A DNA stretch of 64,000 nt from Panax quinquefolius. Taxonomy: Eukaryota; Streptophyta; Magnoliopsida; Apiales; Araliaceae. The notes beneath the pieces are model-generated. The model did not search any database and was not told where the DNA came from. It was given only the letters and a program-made list of their open reading frames with translations. The stretch is from positions 37,794,143-37,858,142 of the forward strand of contig CM035170.1 of NCBI GenBank assembly GCA_020205615.1, in the 5' to 3' direction. The translations under genes were made by a program, and so were the position numbers. Below, in pieces: positions 45,536 through 56,293 of this stretch; positions within the stretch are counted from its first letter, which is position 1, and every line of letters begins with the position of its first letter.

Positions 45536-46509
45536 TACTTCTCTCTCTATATCTCCTCAAACCACAGAAGTTTATTAAAATTGATTATTTAATGATAAAT
45601 TTTGTTGCATTAGTATATGGGTACAAATTTTATTTACTTTACTAATATAAGGGTTTTTGATGAATTCAGGGTTTAGTGTCTTTAGCTATCTTATGGTAAT
45701 GGCGTTTTGTTTCCTATATAAACAACTGTTTGTTTGTTATGAATTTAGTGCATGCTTTGTTGTTTAGTATTCTGGTTTACAATGTAGTATAGAATTAGGG
45801 TTCTTGTTCAATTAATTTTCCGTGTTGTTCAGAAATGACGCTCCTTCCCTAATTTTGTTTTGTTTCTGGTTTATGTTGAATTTGTTTGCTAATTTGGGCG
45901 TTTCTGTTAGTAGTTTGTCTTGTTTTTAGAATATTATATTTGTTTCTCTGATTGATTGTTGAGATATTACTTAAAAATTCTAACTGGAATTGGGAATTTT
46001 GTTTCTAGTGCATCTCTGGTTTTCTAGATAGTAAGAAAGTTTGGTTTTTTATTTTTTTTCCAGTATGATTAAATGAGGAATAATCAGATTGGAGATATCA
46101 AAAATTAAAATTCTCAACTAATGTGGTGATTCAAGATTTAAGCTTCCTCATTCTTAAAGAATGATTTTCTTTGTTGTCATGGATTCGAGATGCTATCAGC
46201 TGTTGATTGTCATGGCAGCATTCCATTAGTTGTACATGCAATTAGGGGCTATTAAAGAGTTAGCAAATGTCCTTCAATATCTATAAGTTAGTAAGGCCTA
46301 GCATCTTCATAGGTTCCACCTAGTACGTCCTTTGTAACAATTTCTTCTTTTGAATTTGAAATTTAAAGTATAATTAGTTCTAACAACCATCATTTTAAGC
46401 ATTGGATTGATAGTATTCACGCAAGCGAAGGCTAAAATATTGTAGGATAATATATTTTTCACGCCAAAAATCTTGCTCAGATTGTACAACCCTTCCCTCT
46501 TACATCTTT
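45536..46509. other. AT-rich sequence, possibly intron, no gene seen
   Basis: T-rich on the plus strand with no convincing coding frame. This composition is typical of plant intron or intergenic sequence. Confidence 0.4.
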
Positions 46510-46517
46510 CAAAAAAT

Positions 46518-47284
46518 CAATGTTCTAAAAGGCGCTAGGTGGGAGGCGGCCGGCCGAGGGGAGGGGAGCCTAGCGCCTAGGTGGCCTAGGCGGGATTTTT
46601 TATTTTAAGCCAATGTTAATATTTTATATTACATTTATTCAAACAAAACAATAATATAAAGCAAACAATCTATAATAAAGATAATAAAGACATTTGTTTA
46701 AAGTTCAAACACATATTCATATTACTAATGTCAAAGTTCAAATACAAACATGCAATTGTTCAAAGTTCAAACATATTTTTAACGATCAATTTTATTCATA
46801 AACAATATTGCTATTAAATAATAAAATTTAAAATTTCAAGAATTTAATTCAATATTAAAACTTCGTAAACTAAACATAAATTTAAGAATTATATTGAATT
46901 AAACTAAATATTACAAATGTATCATCATTTATATAATTTGAAGTTGGTACAAGTTCAAAAAATTACAACTATAATAAAATTATCCATTTTGACTTGATAT
47001 TGTTCACTTCTTGTTGTGATTTGATGTGCTACAACCTGTATTATGAATATGATAAATCATTAGAAAAATAAATATATCAAGATCTGGTTTGAGTAGTTAT
47101 TAAAATAAAAAAAAACCTCTCTGCCTAGACTCAACTTAATTTCCTGGAGTGATTTTTTTGCCGCCTTGAGCCTAGGTGAGGCGCAAGGGGGCTTAGCGCC
47201 CAGGCAAGGCGCCAAGGGGGGCTTAGTGCCTAGGCGGGCCCCCAAAGGGGGCCTAGCGCCTAGGCGGGGATTTTTAGAACACTA
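46518..47284. mobile_element. hAT-like non-autonomous element, 767 bp, 8-bp TSD
   Basis: Perfect 8-bp duplication CAAAAAAT at 46510-46517 and 47285-47292. The terminal inverted repeats are CAATGTTCTAAAA and (reverse complement) TAGTGTTCTAAAA, with the C/T-A-n-T-G start common in hAT elements. The subterminal regions are GC-rich arrays of GCGCCTAGGCGG-type repeats flanking an AT-rich core. No transposase frame is present. A second copy lies inverted at 48723-49509. Confidence 0.82.
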
Positions 47285-47292
47285 CAAAAAAT

Positions 47293-48002
47293 AAAAGGAG
47301 AAAAAAAGTGTTCATCTCTCTATTGGGTAACAGTTGGAGTATAGGTTTTAAACCTAAGGGATTTAATATCTACCATGTGGAGCATACAAGTTAAAATCAC
47401 ATTTAATATCGATAAAGTTCTTTGAAATCATACCAATATGGATTCTAATCACACAAGAAAGTACACAACCAAGTCTTCTTCCAATTGCCACTAATCACTC
47501 CATTCATCCAAATGTAGCCAGTGATCTAGCAGCATTCCCATTTTCTATGTTTGTGCTAACTGGTCAGCCTGTGGAAGATTTACGATCCTGAGTCTCTGTT
47601 GTATCAGGTGTAATCAGGTAATAATAATTAATACATCATGATGCATTCTCTACGAGCATGAGATCAGGAAAGCATAGCCAAGAAAGTAATGAAAATGATT
47701 GTGTTTAAGTAATATTCATGATAAGTATTGGATGGTTAGTCCTTTGTGCTAATCACCATGTATCAAAAGAAAAAGTCTTCTTGTAAGTATCTTTTGAAGT
47801 TTTTATATCTATTCTAATTTCTAACGGCTTATGGGATATAGTCAGCGGGGTATCTAATAAGTCGGATAACAAGCCCTGTAAGACCACATGGTTTCGAGAC
47901 AATATAAGTGCAGTGATTGTCTCTGACATTTATAGTTTTATCTATCCACCTTTACTGATGTCTCTCCACATTTTTTGTTCTCTCTCCACATTTGCTGCAA
48001 TT
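47293..48002. other. AT-rich sequence, no gene seen
   Basis: No coding frame or repeat was recognised between the hAT-like element and the deleted gypsy element. Confidence 0.4.
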
Positions 48003-48007
48003 ATTTT

Positions 48008-48485
48008 TGATGTGATACGGAAGAAGAAATTTAAGATGTTGATTATTAACTTTGTATTGTTATTTAGAGATAAATGTTGAATTATTAATGTAATTATTTT
48101 AGTAGGATATTCTAAAAGTTTTAATTATGGTTGTAGATTTTATTTAGAGATAAATGTTGGATTATTAATGTAATTATTTTAGGAGTTTTAATTATGGTAG
48201 TAGATTTTAATTAGGAGATTTTTAATTATGGTAGTAGATTTTAATTAGGAGAGTTTTATTGTAGTTGTATATTTTAGTTAGTAGATTGTTTCCTTTTTGA
48301 ATTAGGGTTTTTACTTGGTTCCCAAGTATTGAGTTTTCTATATAACTATTGTAATATTTCATTATTTTGGAGATTATTGAATGAATTGATTTGAGATTAA
48401 AGTTGTGTGTTTTTGTGTGTTTCTTTACCTATTCTCTGTGGTGATAAGTACTATTTTTCTTTCTTTCCTATTCCGTCTTACATCA
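48008..48485 (+). repeat. 5' LTR of the deleted gypsy element
   Basis: 478 bp, from TGATGTGATACGG to TTACATCA. It is aligned with 49989-50475 throughout, including TTTAGAGATAAATGTTG, TTGAATTAGGGTTTTTACTT and TTTTGTGTGT. It carries an extra near-duplicate of the AATGTAATTATTTTAG block. CTATATAACTATTG near 48338 may serve as TATA. Confidence 0.75.
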
Positions 48486-48722
48486 TCATTGTATCAATAG
48501 CCAAATTTCTTGATATTTTAGATTCAACTCAATTCCTTCCTATTCTAGTTTTCTTGCCTCCATCAAATTGTCGAAATTTGCTAGAGAATCGACAACAATG
48601 TTTCGAGACGAAAACACGATCTACAGGAGGAATCGTCGTCGCCACAGTCTTCATCTATCTTAAGAAATAAAAACTAATACAACGGTCTTCATCTATCCTA
48701 ATCGTGTTTGTTCAATTAAAGT

Positions 48723-49509
48723 CTTTGTTCTAAAATCCCTCTTAAGGTCCGCTTAGGCCCCGCCAGCGCTAGGTTCTCTTGGGCGCCCGCTTAGGACCTA
48801 GCCCCCCCTTAGCCTCTAAGCCCCCAGGCGCCTCCACCTAGGCCAAGGCGACAAAAAATCCTCTAGAAAAAATTAGGCGGGTTCTAAAGTGAGAGATTTT
48901 TTTTATTTTAATAACTACCCAAACCAAATCTTGATATATTTATTTTTCTAATGATTACCATATTCATAATATGTCAGGAAAGATATCAAATCACAACAAG
49001 AAGTTAACAATATCAAGTCAAAATGGATAATTTTATTATAGTTGTAATTTTTTGAACTTTTACCAACTTCAAATTATATAAATGAGAATACATTTGTTAT
49101 ATTTAGTTTAATTCAATTTTATAATTCTTAAATTTATGTTTAGTTTCTTAAGTTTTAATATTGAATTAAATTCTTGAAATTTTAAAATTTATTATTTAAT
49201 AGCAATTTTATTTATAAATAAAACTAATACGTTAAAAATATGTTTAAACTTTGAACAATTGTCTGCTTTTGTATTTGAACTTTGACATTAGCAATATGGA
49301 TATGTGTTTGAACTTTACGAAAAGGCCTTTATTATCTTTATTATAGATTTTTTTGCTTTATATTATTATTTTGTTTGGATAAATGTAAGATAAAATATTA
49401 AAATTACCTTAAAATAAAAATCTCGCTTTAGGCCCTATCCAGTTTTCCACAAGCGCTAGGCCCTCTCGGCCGCCCGCCTGCCTCCCGCCTAGCGCCTTTT
49501 AGAACATTG
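48723..49509. mobile_element. Second hAT-like element, inverted, inside the deleted gypsy element
   Basis: It is the reverse complement of 46518-47284 over its length: GC-rich CCTAGC/GCGCTAGG arrays at both ends and the same AT core (AAATGTAAGATAAAATATTA). Ends are CTTTGTTCTAAAA and TTTTAGAACATTG. The flanks AATTAAAG and AATTTAAAG form an imperfect 8-bp duplication. Confidence 0.75.
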
Positions 49510-49988
49510 AATTTAAAGCGACGTGTTCACAAAAGGAGACCCGTAAAGTAAATTCTTACAAGACAATTAAAGAATGTCCACAATACTTCAACGTATCAAC
49601 CAATATGAAATTGGTGAGGATAAAGAAAAGCAAGTACTCACGTATTGATGCTTGTGAGAAACATGAATTGGAAGTTAAGTGTGTTGAACAACTTTCAGAG
49701 ATGGTTTGCATTGGGGAAATTGAAGTTAAGTTTGACCCTAAATGCGAAAACATCAAGGAAGTTAAAGTTGAGGTCAGCCATGTTGATTCTCTCTTTCCGG
49801 CTAATACATTTGAGTCCCAAGCTACTTCAAATTTTTATATTATGTCATTGTTATTCTCGAAAATTGTGTTCGTGACATTAAAACATCGAATGCGAATGTT
49901 TTGTTGGAAGATATCTCTCGGACTATGGTTTTATTATTCTTCGATATTTCAAATCTCGAGGCCTAGCTTTTTTCAAAGGTGAAGAGAA
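49510..49988 (+). pseudogene. Internal remnant of the deleted gypsy element
   Basis: A frame at 49605-49982 stays open for 125 codons but shows no recognisable family. The Glu/Lys-rich first part (EVKFDPKCENIKEVKVEV) is unlike a conserved pol domain. Its position just before the 3' LTR suggests the tail of a lost polyprotein or leftover leader. Function cannot be assigned. Confidence 0.35.
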
Positions 49989-50475
49989 TTATGCGATAAG
50001 AAAGAACAAATTTAAGAAGTTTATTATTAATTTAGTATTGTTATTTAGAGATAAATGTTAGATTATTTATATAATTATTTTAGTAGGATGTTTTAAAAGT
50101 TAATTATGGTAGTAGATTTTATTTAGAGATAAATGTTGGATTATTAATGTAATTATTTTAGTAGGATATTATGGAAGTTTTAATTATGGTTGTAGATTTT
50201 AATGAGATTTTTAATTATGGTAGTAGATTTTAATTAGGAGAGTTTTATTGTAGTAGTAGATTTTAGTTAGGAGATTGTTTCCTTTTTGAATTAGGGTTTT
50301 TACTTAGTCCCCAAGTATTGAGTTTTTTATTTAAGTATTGTAATATTTCATTATTTTGAAGATTATTTAATCAATTGATTTGAAATTAAAGCTGTGTGCT
50401 TTTGTGTGTGCTTCTTTACCAATTGTCTGTGGGGATAGGTACTATTATTCCTTCTTTTTACCGTGTCCTACATCA
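49989..50475 (+). repeat. 3' LTR of the deleted gypsy element
   Basis: 487 bp, from TTATGCGATAAG to CTACATCA. It is paired with 48008-48485; one base change explains its TT start. The TSD ATTTT follows. Confidence 0.75.
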
Positions 50476-50480
50476 ATTTT

Positions 50481-51528
50481 GTTATAGGCTGGGTATCAAA
50501 TTTAGATACCCACTGGGTATCTCCTGTTTTCTCCAACTTACTTAATATATTTTCATCATAAAGATTTTCTCTGTAAAAAATTGTTTGCTTGCATTGAGAC
50601 TTCTTACGAGCAGAAGTTAATTACTTTCGTCAATAAATGTTGGTTAATATATATGTGTGTTGTGTATATATATGTATGTATGTCAGATAAGGGCACGTGT
50701 GAGTTGGTTGCTAGGAATTACTTACTAAAGGTGACGGTTAAGAAGTAGTTGGTGTAGTTTAAGCTTTCTTTTTACAAGTCAGTGAGTCTATAAATGGTAT
50801 AAGAAGAGTCTGTAATTTTCATTTTTCCTATCATTCAAAACTGAAGAGCTAGAAGCATGTCTGCTCTCAATCTCTTGCCCCGTCTTTTATCTGAATCTCT
50901 AAGTTCTTCCCCAAACTCAACCTAAATTCATCGTTATTCCTTCCTAGTCTCTGAAATCTCTGTTCTCTAGAATATCCGTGAATCCCTAGGCCAGAGCCTC
51001 CATGGCCCGACTATATATGTGCACGCCATAAATGTAATTGTATTACTGAGACTTTTTGTGGTTAGCATATTGCGATGCACCTCTGTCTTGTACTCACAAT
51101 ACTGTCATAGGATCTGCACATGTAGTAATCTCAGGTAGAAACCACCACATTGTATATGTTCATGAAATTTGGGTCTAAATGATGTAGGATGGAAATTGAT
51201 GAACAAATAATTAATTGAAAGTGGTAAATCAATAAGGAAAATTAAAAGAACTAGGGTGATCCAACCACAGGAGAACCACTACTCTTAGGTTTCCCAACCG
51301 CAGTAAGGTGGAAAAGTATTGATCACAACCAATAATTAGGATAATTTCAATATCAAAGTGTTACGAGTCTAACATGACTTACAAGCATAATTATAAGAAA
51401 ATAAACTCTAATAACCATAAGCCCAATAACAATGGGGCCTGTAATTAAATAATCCAATACTGAAATAAACCAATAATGAAGAAGTCCAACAAACTAAGAC
51501 AATAGACAAATAATAAATAAATAACCAA
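50481..51528. other. Unassigned sequence, possible LTR remnant
   Basis: The stretch 50680-51010 (AGATAAGGGCACGTGTGAGT, CTATAAATGG near 50791, CT-rich leader after it) has the look of an LTR with a TATA box and leader, but neither end nor a partner was found. The 51186-51520 segment may belong to the 3' side of the minus-strand gypsy relic. No gene is visible. Confidence 0.35.
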
Positions 51529-52149
51529 TCATTCACGACGACGTAGTCTTTCAGATTGATCCCTATTTATTCTCCCCGATTGCGAAAACGAATCCTCTGG
51601 AAAAATGAAAGCCTCACATCTCTCCAAAAAGTTTGGACCAAGCGGACAGAACTGCTTATCACTAATCCATGTACAATCATCCGGAGGCCTGTTGCGCCAC
51701 TTCACAAAAAACTGTCGGTAACCACTATGCCTGGTCGACACAACCCGCTCATCAAAAACATCCTCAATAATCTTTGTTGTACGCTGTGTATGAACAATAG
51801 GAGGTGTTGGTGGAACAAGTAAAGCAGAAACAAGTATAGGCGAAGTGGGTGAAGTAGTAGGAGAAGTGGAAGAATGGTCGGAATCATTAGAAGGCCCATG
51901 ATAAGGAGTATGGTCTTTCACATTGAATACAAGACCAATACCCATATCACTCAGAAGATCCAACTCATATGCACTAGCGTTAACCTTCTTTCTAATTCGA
52001 AATAAACCCATCCTCTTAGCATGCACTTTCTTCCATGTGCCAAGAGATAATCTTTCAGCACGGTGTTGCAGCATCACTCGATCATTCTCATTAAACTCTT
52101 GATATCTGTGATGAACATATGCATCAGACTTATAATTTTCATTTCTCAA
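51529..52149 (-). pseudogene. Integrase C-terminus with chromodomain-like segment
   Basis: A 206-residue frame. Residues 1-75 hold the integrase C-terminal region (NENDRVMLQHRAERLSLGTW, AKRMGLFRIRKKVNASAYEL). A Pro/Ser/Thr-rich linker follows. Residues 125-175 (ERVVSTRHSGYRQFFVKWRN, PPDDCTWI) resemble a chromodomain, whose aromatic residues and VKW..P...TW pattern are visible. Such tails can direct integration toward particular chromatin. The frame is open but the rest of the polyprotein is broken. Confidence 0.72.
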
Positions 52150-53116
52150 ATTAATTTTCTTCTTTATCTAAGCATGAAAATCATGAATGTGATGTGCAAA
52201 AGAATCTACAAACTCACTAGCCCTATATGCAACGGGAAGAGGAACTAAATCAACAACAAGTTTCCTAAGATGATAACCAGTGTAAGCCTGAAAAGGACTT
52301 ACTCCAGTCGAACTATTAACTTAGTTATTATATGCAAACTCAGCCACATGTAAAATTTATCCCATGTAAACACATGATCACCTACAAGACAATGTATCAA
52401 ATCACCTAGACTTCTATTAACTATCTGAGTCTGACCATCGATCGATCTGATACGCAGTAGAAAACTTAAGCGTGGTATTAAGTTTCTTCAAGAGAATTTT
52501 CCAAAAATAACTTATAAATTTCACATCTTTATCAAAAACTATAGTTAATGACAACCCACACAATCTCTCTACCTCACTAAAGAAAATCATGACAAAATAT
52601 GAGGCATTATCAGTTTTTCTGTAAGGAATAAAATGTGTCATCTTAGTAAAATAGTCCACTACAACAAAAACTGAATCATGAGGGATTATCCATGCTAAGA
52701 TCCTCCAAAGGTGCATGGGGAATCGGAAGTGGAGTGTACAAATCCGTGTTCTGCTTCCTACCCTTAGCAGTCTAACATGTGCGGCATTGAGAAACAACAC
52801 GAGCTACATCCGTCTTGAGGCTAGGCCAAAAATCCTATTCTCAACAATGACAATGGTCTTATCTCAACCAAAGTGTCCAGGTAACCAAAGTGTCCAGGTA
52901 AACCTCCCGCGTGTAACTCCCATAATAAATACTCATGCATTGATGTGCTAGGTATACACAAGAGGGTTCCTTTAAAAAGATACCTATTATGGATACGGAA
53001 ATCACTAGAGGGTGGGGAACTAGGATAATGCACTCAAATCCCACAACCTTCACTCTCAAAGAGTTAAGGATAGACACCCTATTCAACGCATCGACAACTA
53101 TATTCTCCTCCAACAC
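52150..53116 (-). pseudogene. Gypsy RNase H end and integrase remnant
   Basis: NIVVDALNRVSIL at 53107-53070 is the conserved C-terminal box of gypsy RNase H. The integrase zinc domain is traced by LLWELHAGGLPGHFGYLDTL near 52930-52870, and core fragments (VFVVVDYFTKMTHFIPYRKT, catalytic Asp) lie at 52690-52630. VFDKDVKFISYFW near 52545-52505 is the second Asp region. Frames are broken by multiple stops. Confidence 0.72.
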
Positions 53117-53196
53117 ACTCCGCTCAAACTCCTTTCTATTGAGAATATAATTATTTGGTTTGTTGGGTAGGTAAGCTAGTCTCTTTTGGTTGACTC

Positions 53197-54590
53197 TTAG
53201 ACGACACTTGAGGTCTCACAAGTGCTCATGATATTTTCTGTCCCTTGTGCGTAAACACATGTGTTCATCCTCCCATAATGAGTCGCATCACGGTCATATA
53301 GCCAAGGTCGCCCTAGTAGAATATGTGCAACATCCATAAGAAGGACATCATACCAAATACTCTCCTCATAACCTGAAAGTGGATCAACGCTAGACATTTA
53401 TTTGACACAGGAATGAATGTCTTGTTGACCCATGCGACACTAAAAGGTTGGGGATGTGGTTCTACCTTTAGCTTTATCCGTGGTAAGGCGGACTAAACAA
53501 CCACATTTAAGCAACTACCCCCATCAATGATCAATTTAGAACAAGCACCACCTATTTTGTTGTAACTCTGAAATATTGTGGTTCTCCTCCAATTATCATC
53601 TCTCAAATGACACGTGAAAACGCACCTTATGATAGTTATCTCCTCTAGGTTCTCATCAACCTCCTTATCTTGGTAGTCATACTCACCCTTGACTTCATCC
53701 CCGACAATATATCCCTCTTTTGAAGTTACCCCTCCTATTGTTACCCGTTGGCGATTGCGATTGGGGCAGTCAAAAGACTTGTGCCCTAACCACTGGCACG
53801 TAAAACACCTTTGCTGAGTGGTAGACTGAGATTTGGGTGTAGTTACACCATTCCCTTTGTCACGAGATGACCCAACTACGGTGTTACTAGTAACCCTAAA
53901 GGGCTTGAGAAGTGGGGAACGGTTTACTCTGCGAGAAATTTCAGCCACTGGGTTGGTCTGAGTAAGAAGGGACTCTCCTAACGATTCCATGTAACCTATA
54001 CTCATTATCTAGACTGGAAAAGGATCTAGGGTAGCGATGTCACTGGTCAGGATGTGTGATTGAAGTTCAGTTCGTAACTCATTCTTAAACTTCATAATGG
54101 TCAATCTATCACTCGCATTAATCCTACATCTTTGAGTCAACTCCCTAAATCTGCAGATGTAATCAACAACAAACATTATTACCCTGACGAAAGTTATTAT
54201 ATTGTTCTATTAACTTATCGGTATGTCCTACGGGTAAATAATATTGCTTTAGGCGAGTTTTCATCTCCCCCAATGCCTGATAGGTGGCTCACCTAGACAC
54301 TTTTAAGTCTTTCTCAACCCCTGACCAGAATAAACTGATCAATTTCACCAATTTCATTTTGGCGAATCACACTTACCTATCCTTAGACATCTCATACCAA
54401 TTAAGGAATACATTGGGATCAAATTTACCATCAAACTCTGGTGCATTTATCTTGATTTTTCTATAGTCGTCATCATAAGGATTATGCCTAGGATGTTCAT
54501 GGCGTCTAACATGGGAGTTTTCGACATGCCAATTCCCATTATTCCCCTGAGTTTTCAGGTTGTTTTTGTTCAATGTGTGTGATTCTATCT
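53197..54590 (-). pseudogene. Gypsy gag and protease remnant
   Basis: The gag N-terminal block RKIKINAPEFDGKFDPNVFL is at 54470-54405, followed by a decayed gag domain. A CCHC zinc knuckle (CFTCQWLGHKSFDC) is at 53806-53765. The protease starts with KLIIDGGSCLNVVV at 53534-53493, and its ILLGRPWLYDRDATHYGRMN box is at 53335-53276. Stops separate these blocks. Confidence 0.75.
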
Positions 54591-55979
54591 TTCATTTGGC
54601 CCCATTGTGCAACTGTGGCCACTAATTGGTCCTGAATGTCTTCTTGGTAATTTTATTCATGATGCAGATGCAAATGCAAGTGGAAAGCTGAGACAATAAA
54701 GATATTTAATTGAAACAAATTAAAATTATAAGTCCAAGCTTATCCAATTACAATCCCAAAAGTTAATAATAATAATAATCTAATAATATGCAACTAGATG
54801 GAATATTATGCAATTTTAAAATAACAAATCCAAAACAAGCTTTAAAATTTTTTAGAACTAATGAACGGAAGGAATTCAAGTGATTAAATATTGAAAAGTC
54901 CGAATATTCAAAATGAAATATTTACTTTTACTTTTTTTTTAATGAACCTAAACTAATAAACTTTGGGGCAAATATTTAAATGGAGAATGGAAGTTTGGGG
55001 TACTAAAAGGTAATTTGCAAGGTTTTTTAATTTAAATTAGGAAAGTTAGGGTTACCTCCCTATCCCCAAAACAACGCAGCAGTAGTAGTTTTTTTTTTGA
55101 ACAGTGAACCGCGATGAACAGTGAATGGCGAACAGTGAATGGCGATATATATGTATACGTATATATATGTATGTGATACTTACAATGACATTCACACACA
55201 CATATATATGTATGTATGTTTGTATGTAGGGGTGTGATACATAGCCATCGCCAGCTATGGCACTGTTTGTAGCGTGTTTTCGACCATCCAAATAATAAGT
55301 GAATGGTAGCGATGCAATATTTTTTTAAAATATCCTAACAATTTATTTTGGATACTGCAAGAAACTCTTGCGGAAAGCTTTTGCAAATCGAATGAAAAAG
55401 TTGCCCTACCCTACCCCATATCCATTTACCTTCGGCAAGAACTTCATGCGGTAGGAAACCAGAACTTATTTTTTGCATCATTCTACTTTCTCCCTCTTGT
55501 ATTATGCAGAAGAGTAACTGTATTTGTTTTGGATCGGTGCTTTAACATGGTATGGAACTGATCATTAAGGCCTATGGATGTAACCAGAAAAAGTTAGATC
55601 TCCGAAAAAAAATGTTTGGTTAATTTTATGTGTTGGCTAATTTAACAGGGATAATCTTCCCTTGATTGATCTTTTGATGAATATCAACTAAACAAGTAGT
55701 AAAGGTCTAGATAATTTTTTGGAGATATGATGGTAGATTTTTTTTCAGCTTTTAAAATTGATTTAGTTCTTAGAGTTTGTTATTTTTGGTAAAGTATATC
55801 CTACACAAGATTTTTAATGCTTAGTTTCTTTATGTGATTTAATTTTGTATAAGATCCCTGTTATCCTATTCAAAGAGCAGATTTTATTCTCCAAGTAAAC
55901 TAATCTGAACTGATATATTCTGCACTTTCATCTTTAAACATGTTCTCTTCTCTCACGATCATACAAACCAGCTTTGCAG
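54591..55979. other. Sequence between gypsy relic and host coding exons
   Basis: No gene is visible. It holds simple repeats of TATATATGTATG type (55144-55230) and AT-rich filler. The right end is pyrimidine-rich and ends in CTTTGCAG (55979), a plausible splice acceptor for a 5' UTR exon. Confidence 0.45.
55144..55230. repeat. TATATGTATG simple repeat
   Basis: A low-complexity mix of TA, TATG and CACA steps. Confidence 0.8.
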
Positions 55980-56041
55980 GATATAAAGTTCCACATATAT
56001 TGGACATGTAGTCAGCCAGGATACACTAGCATTGGTAGTTT
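55980..56041 (+). other. Predicted 5' UTR segment of the host gene
   Basis: It lies between a CTTTGCAG acceptor and the coding ATG. It contains ATGTAG at 56006-56011, a start-stop pair that would act as a minimal upstream ORF if transcribed. An in-frame TAG at 56036-56038 fixes 56042 as the first coding ATG. Confidence 0.5.
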
Positions 56042-56293
56042 ATGGATTTGATGGCATTATTTCTTGAATTGGTGGCTACCCTAATAATCGTGGTGATGAA
56101 GCCATTCTGGTTAATTAAGCAATCTTGTATATTTGGCGTGAAAAGTATTTTCATAGTTATCAACACATGGATAGAACTGCTGAGAGCTGCTATATGTCTC
56201 CATGTAAATATATTCTGGAGACTTGTGGTCTGGACTGTTGCTTTTATATCTCTTCCCGGACGAGTTTTGACTGCACTACACAGGGAAAGGATG
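56042..56293 (+). CDS. Coding exon 1 of the host gene
   Basis: 84 codons from the first ATG after an in-frame stop. The donor is ATG|GTTAGT. The frame remains open to 56395 but turns intron-like after 56293 (T-rich, low-complexity residues), so this donor is preferred. Confidence 0.7.

Larger units (their letters stand above)
48008..50475 (+). mobile_element. Deleted gypsy LTR retrotransposon, TSD ATTTT
   Basis: Two similar LTRs in direct orientation (48008-48485 and 49989-50475) are flanked by ATTTT at 48003-48007 and 50476-50480. A PBS-like TCATTGTATCAATAGCC follows the first LTR, resembling the common TGGTATCAGAGCC type. The internal region keeps only short remnants and is further interrupted by an inverted hAT-like element (48723-49509). 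Just before the 3' LTR, GGTGAAGAGAATT resembles the polypurine end of gypsy elements. No gag-pol frame survives, so it is a derivative relying on enzymes from elsewhere. Confidence 0.75.
51529..54590 (-). mobile_element. Minus-strand Ty3/gypsy relic with chromodomain-like tail and no RT
   Basis: On the minus strand, right to left: gag, zinc knuckle, protease, the very end of RNase H, integrase zinc domain and core, then the integrase C-terminus with a chromodomain-like tail. The protease end (about 53197) lies only some 80 bases from the RNase H end (about 53110), so RT and most of RNase H are deleted. LTRs could not be defined. It is a different gypsy lineage from the Tat elements, probably a chromovirus. 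Confidence 0.78.

Noticed and set aside
48407..48670. 87-codon frame across the end of the deleted gypsy 5' LTR
   Set aside because: It crosses the LTR end and PBS and has no family resemblance.
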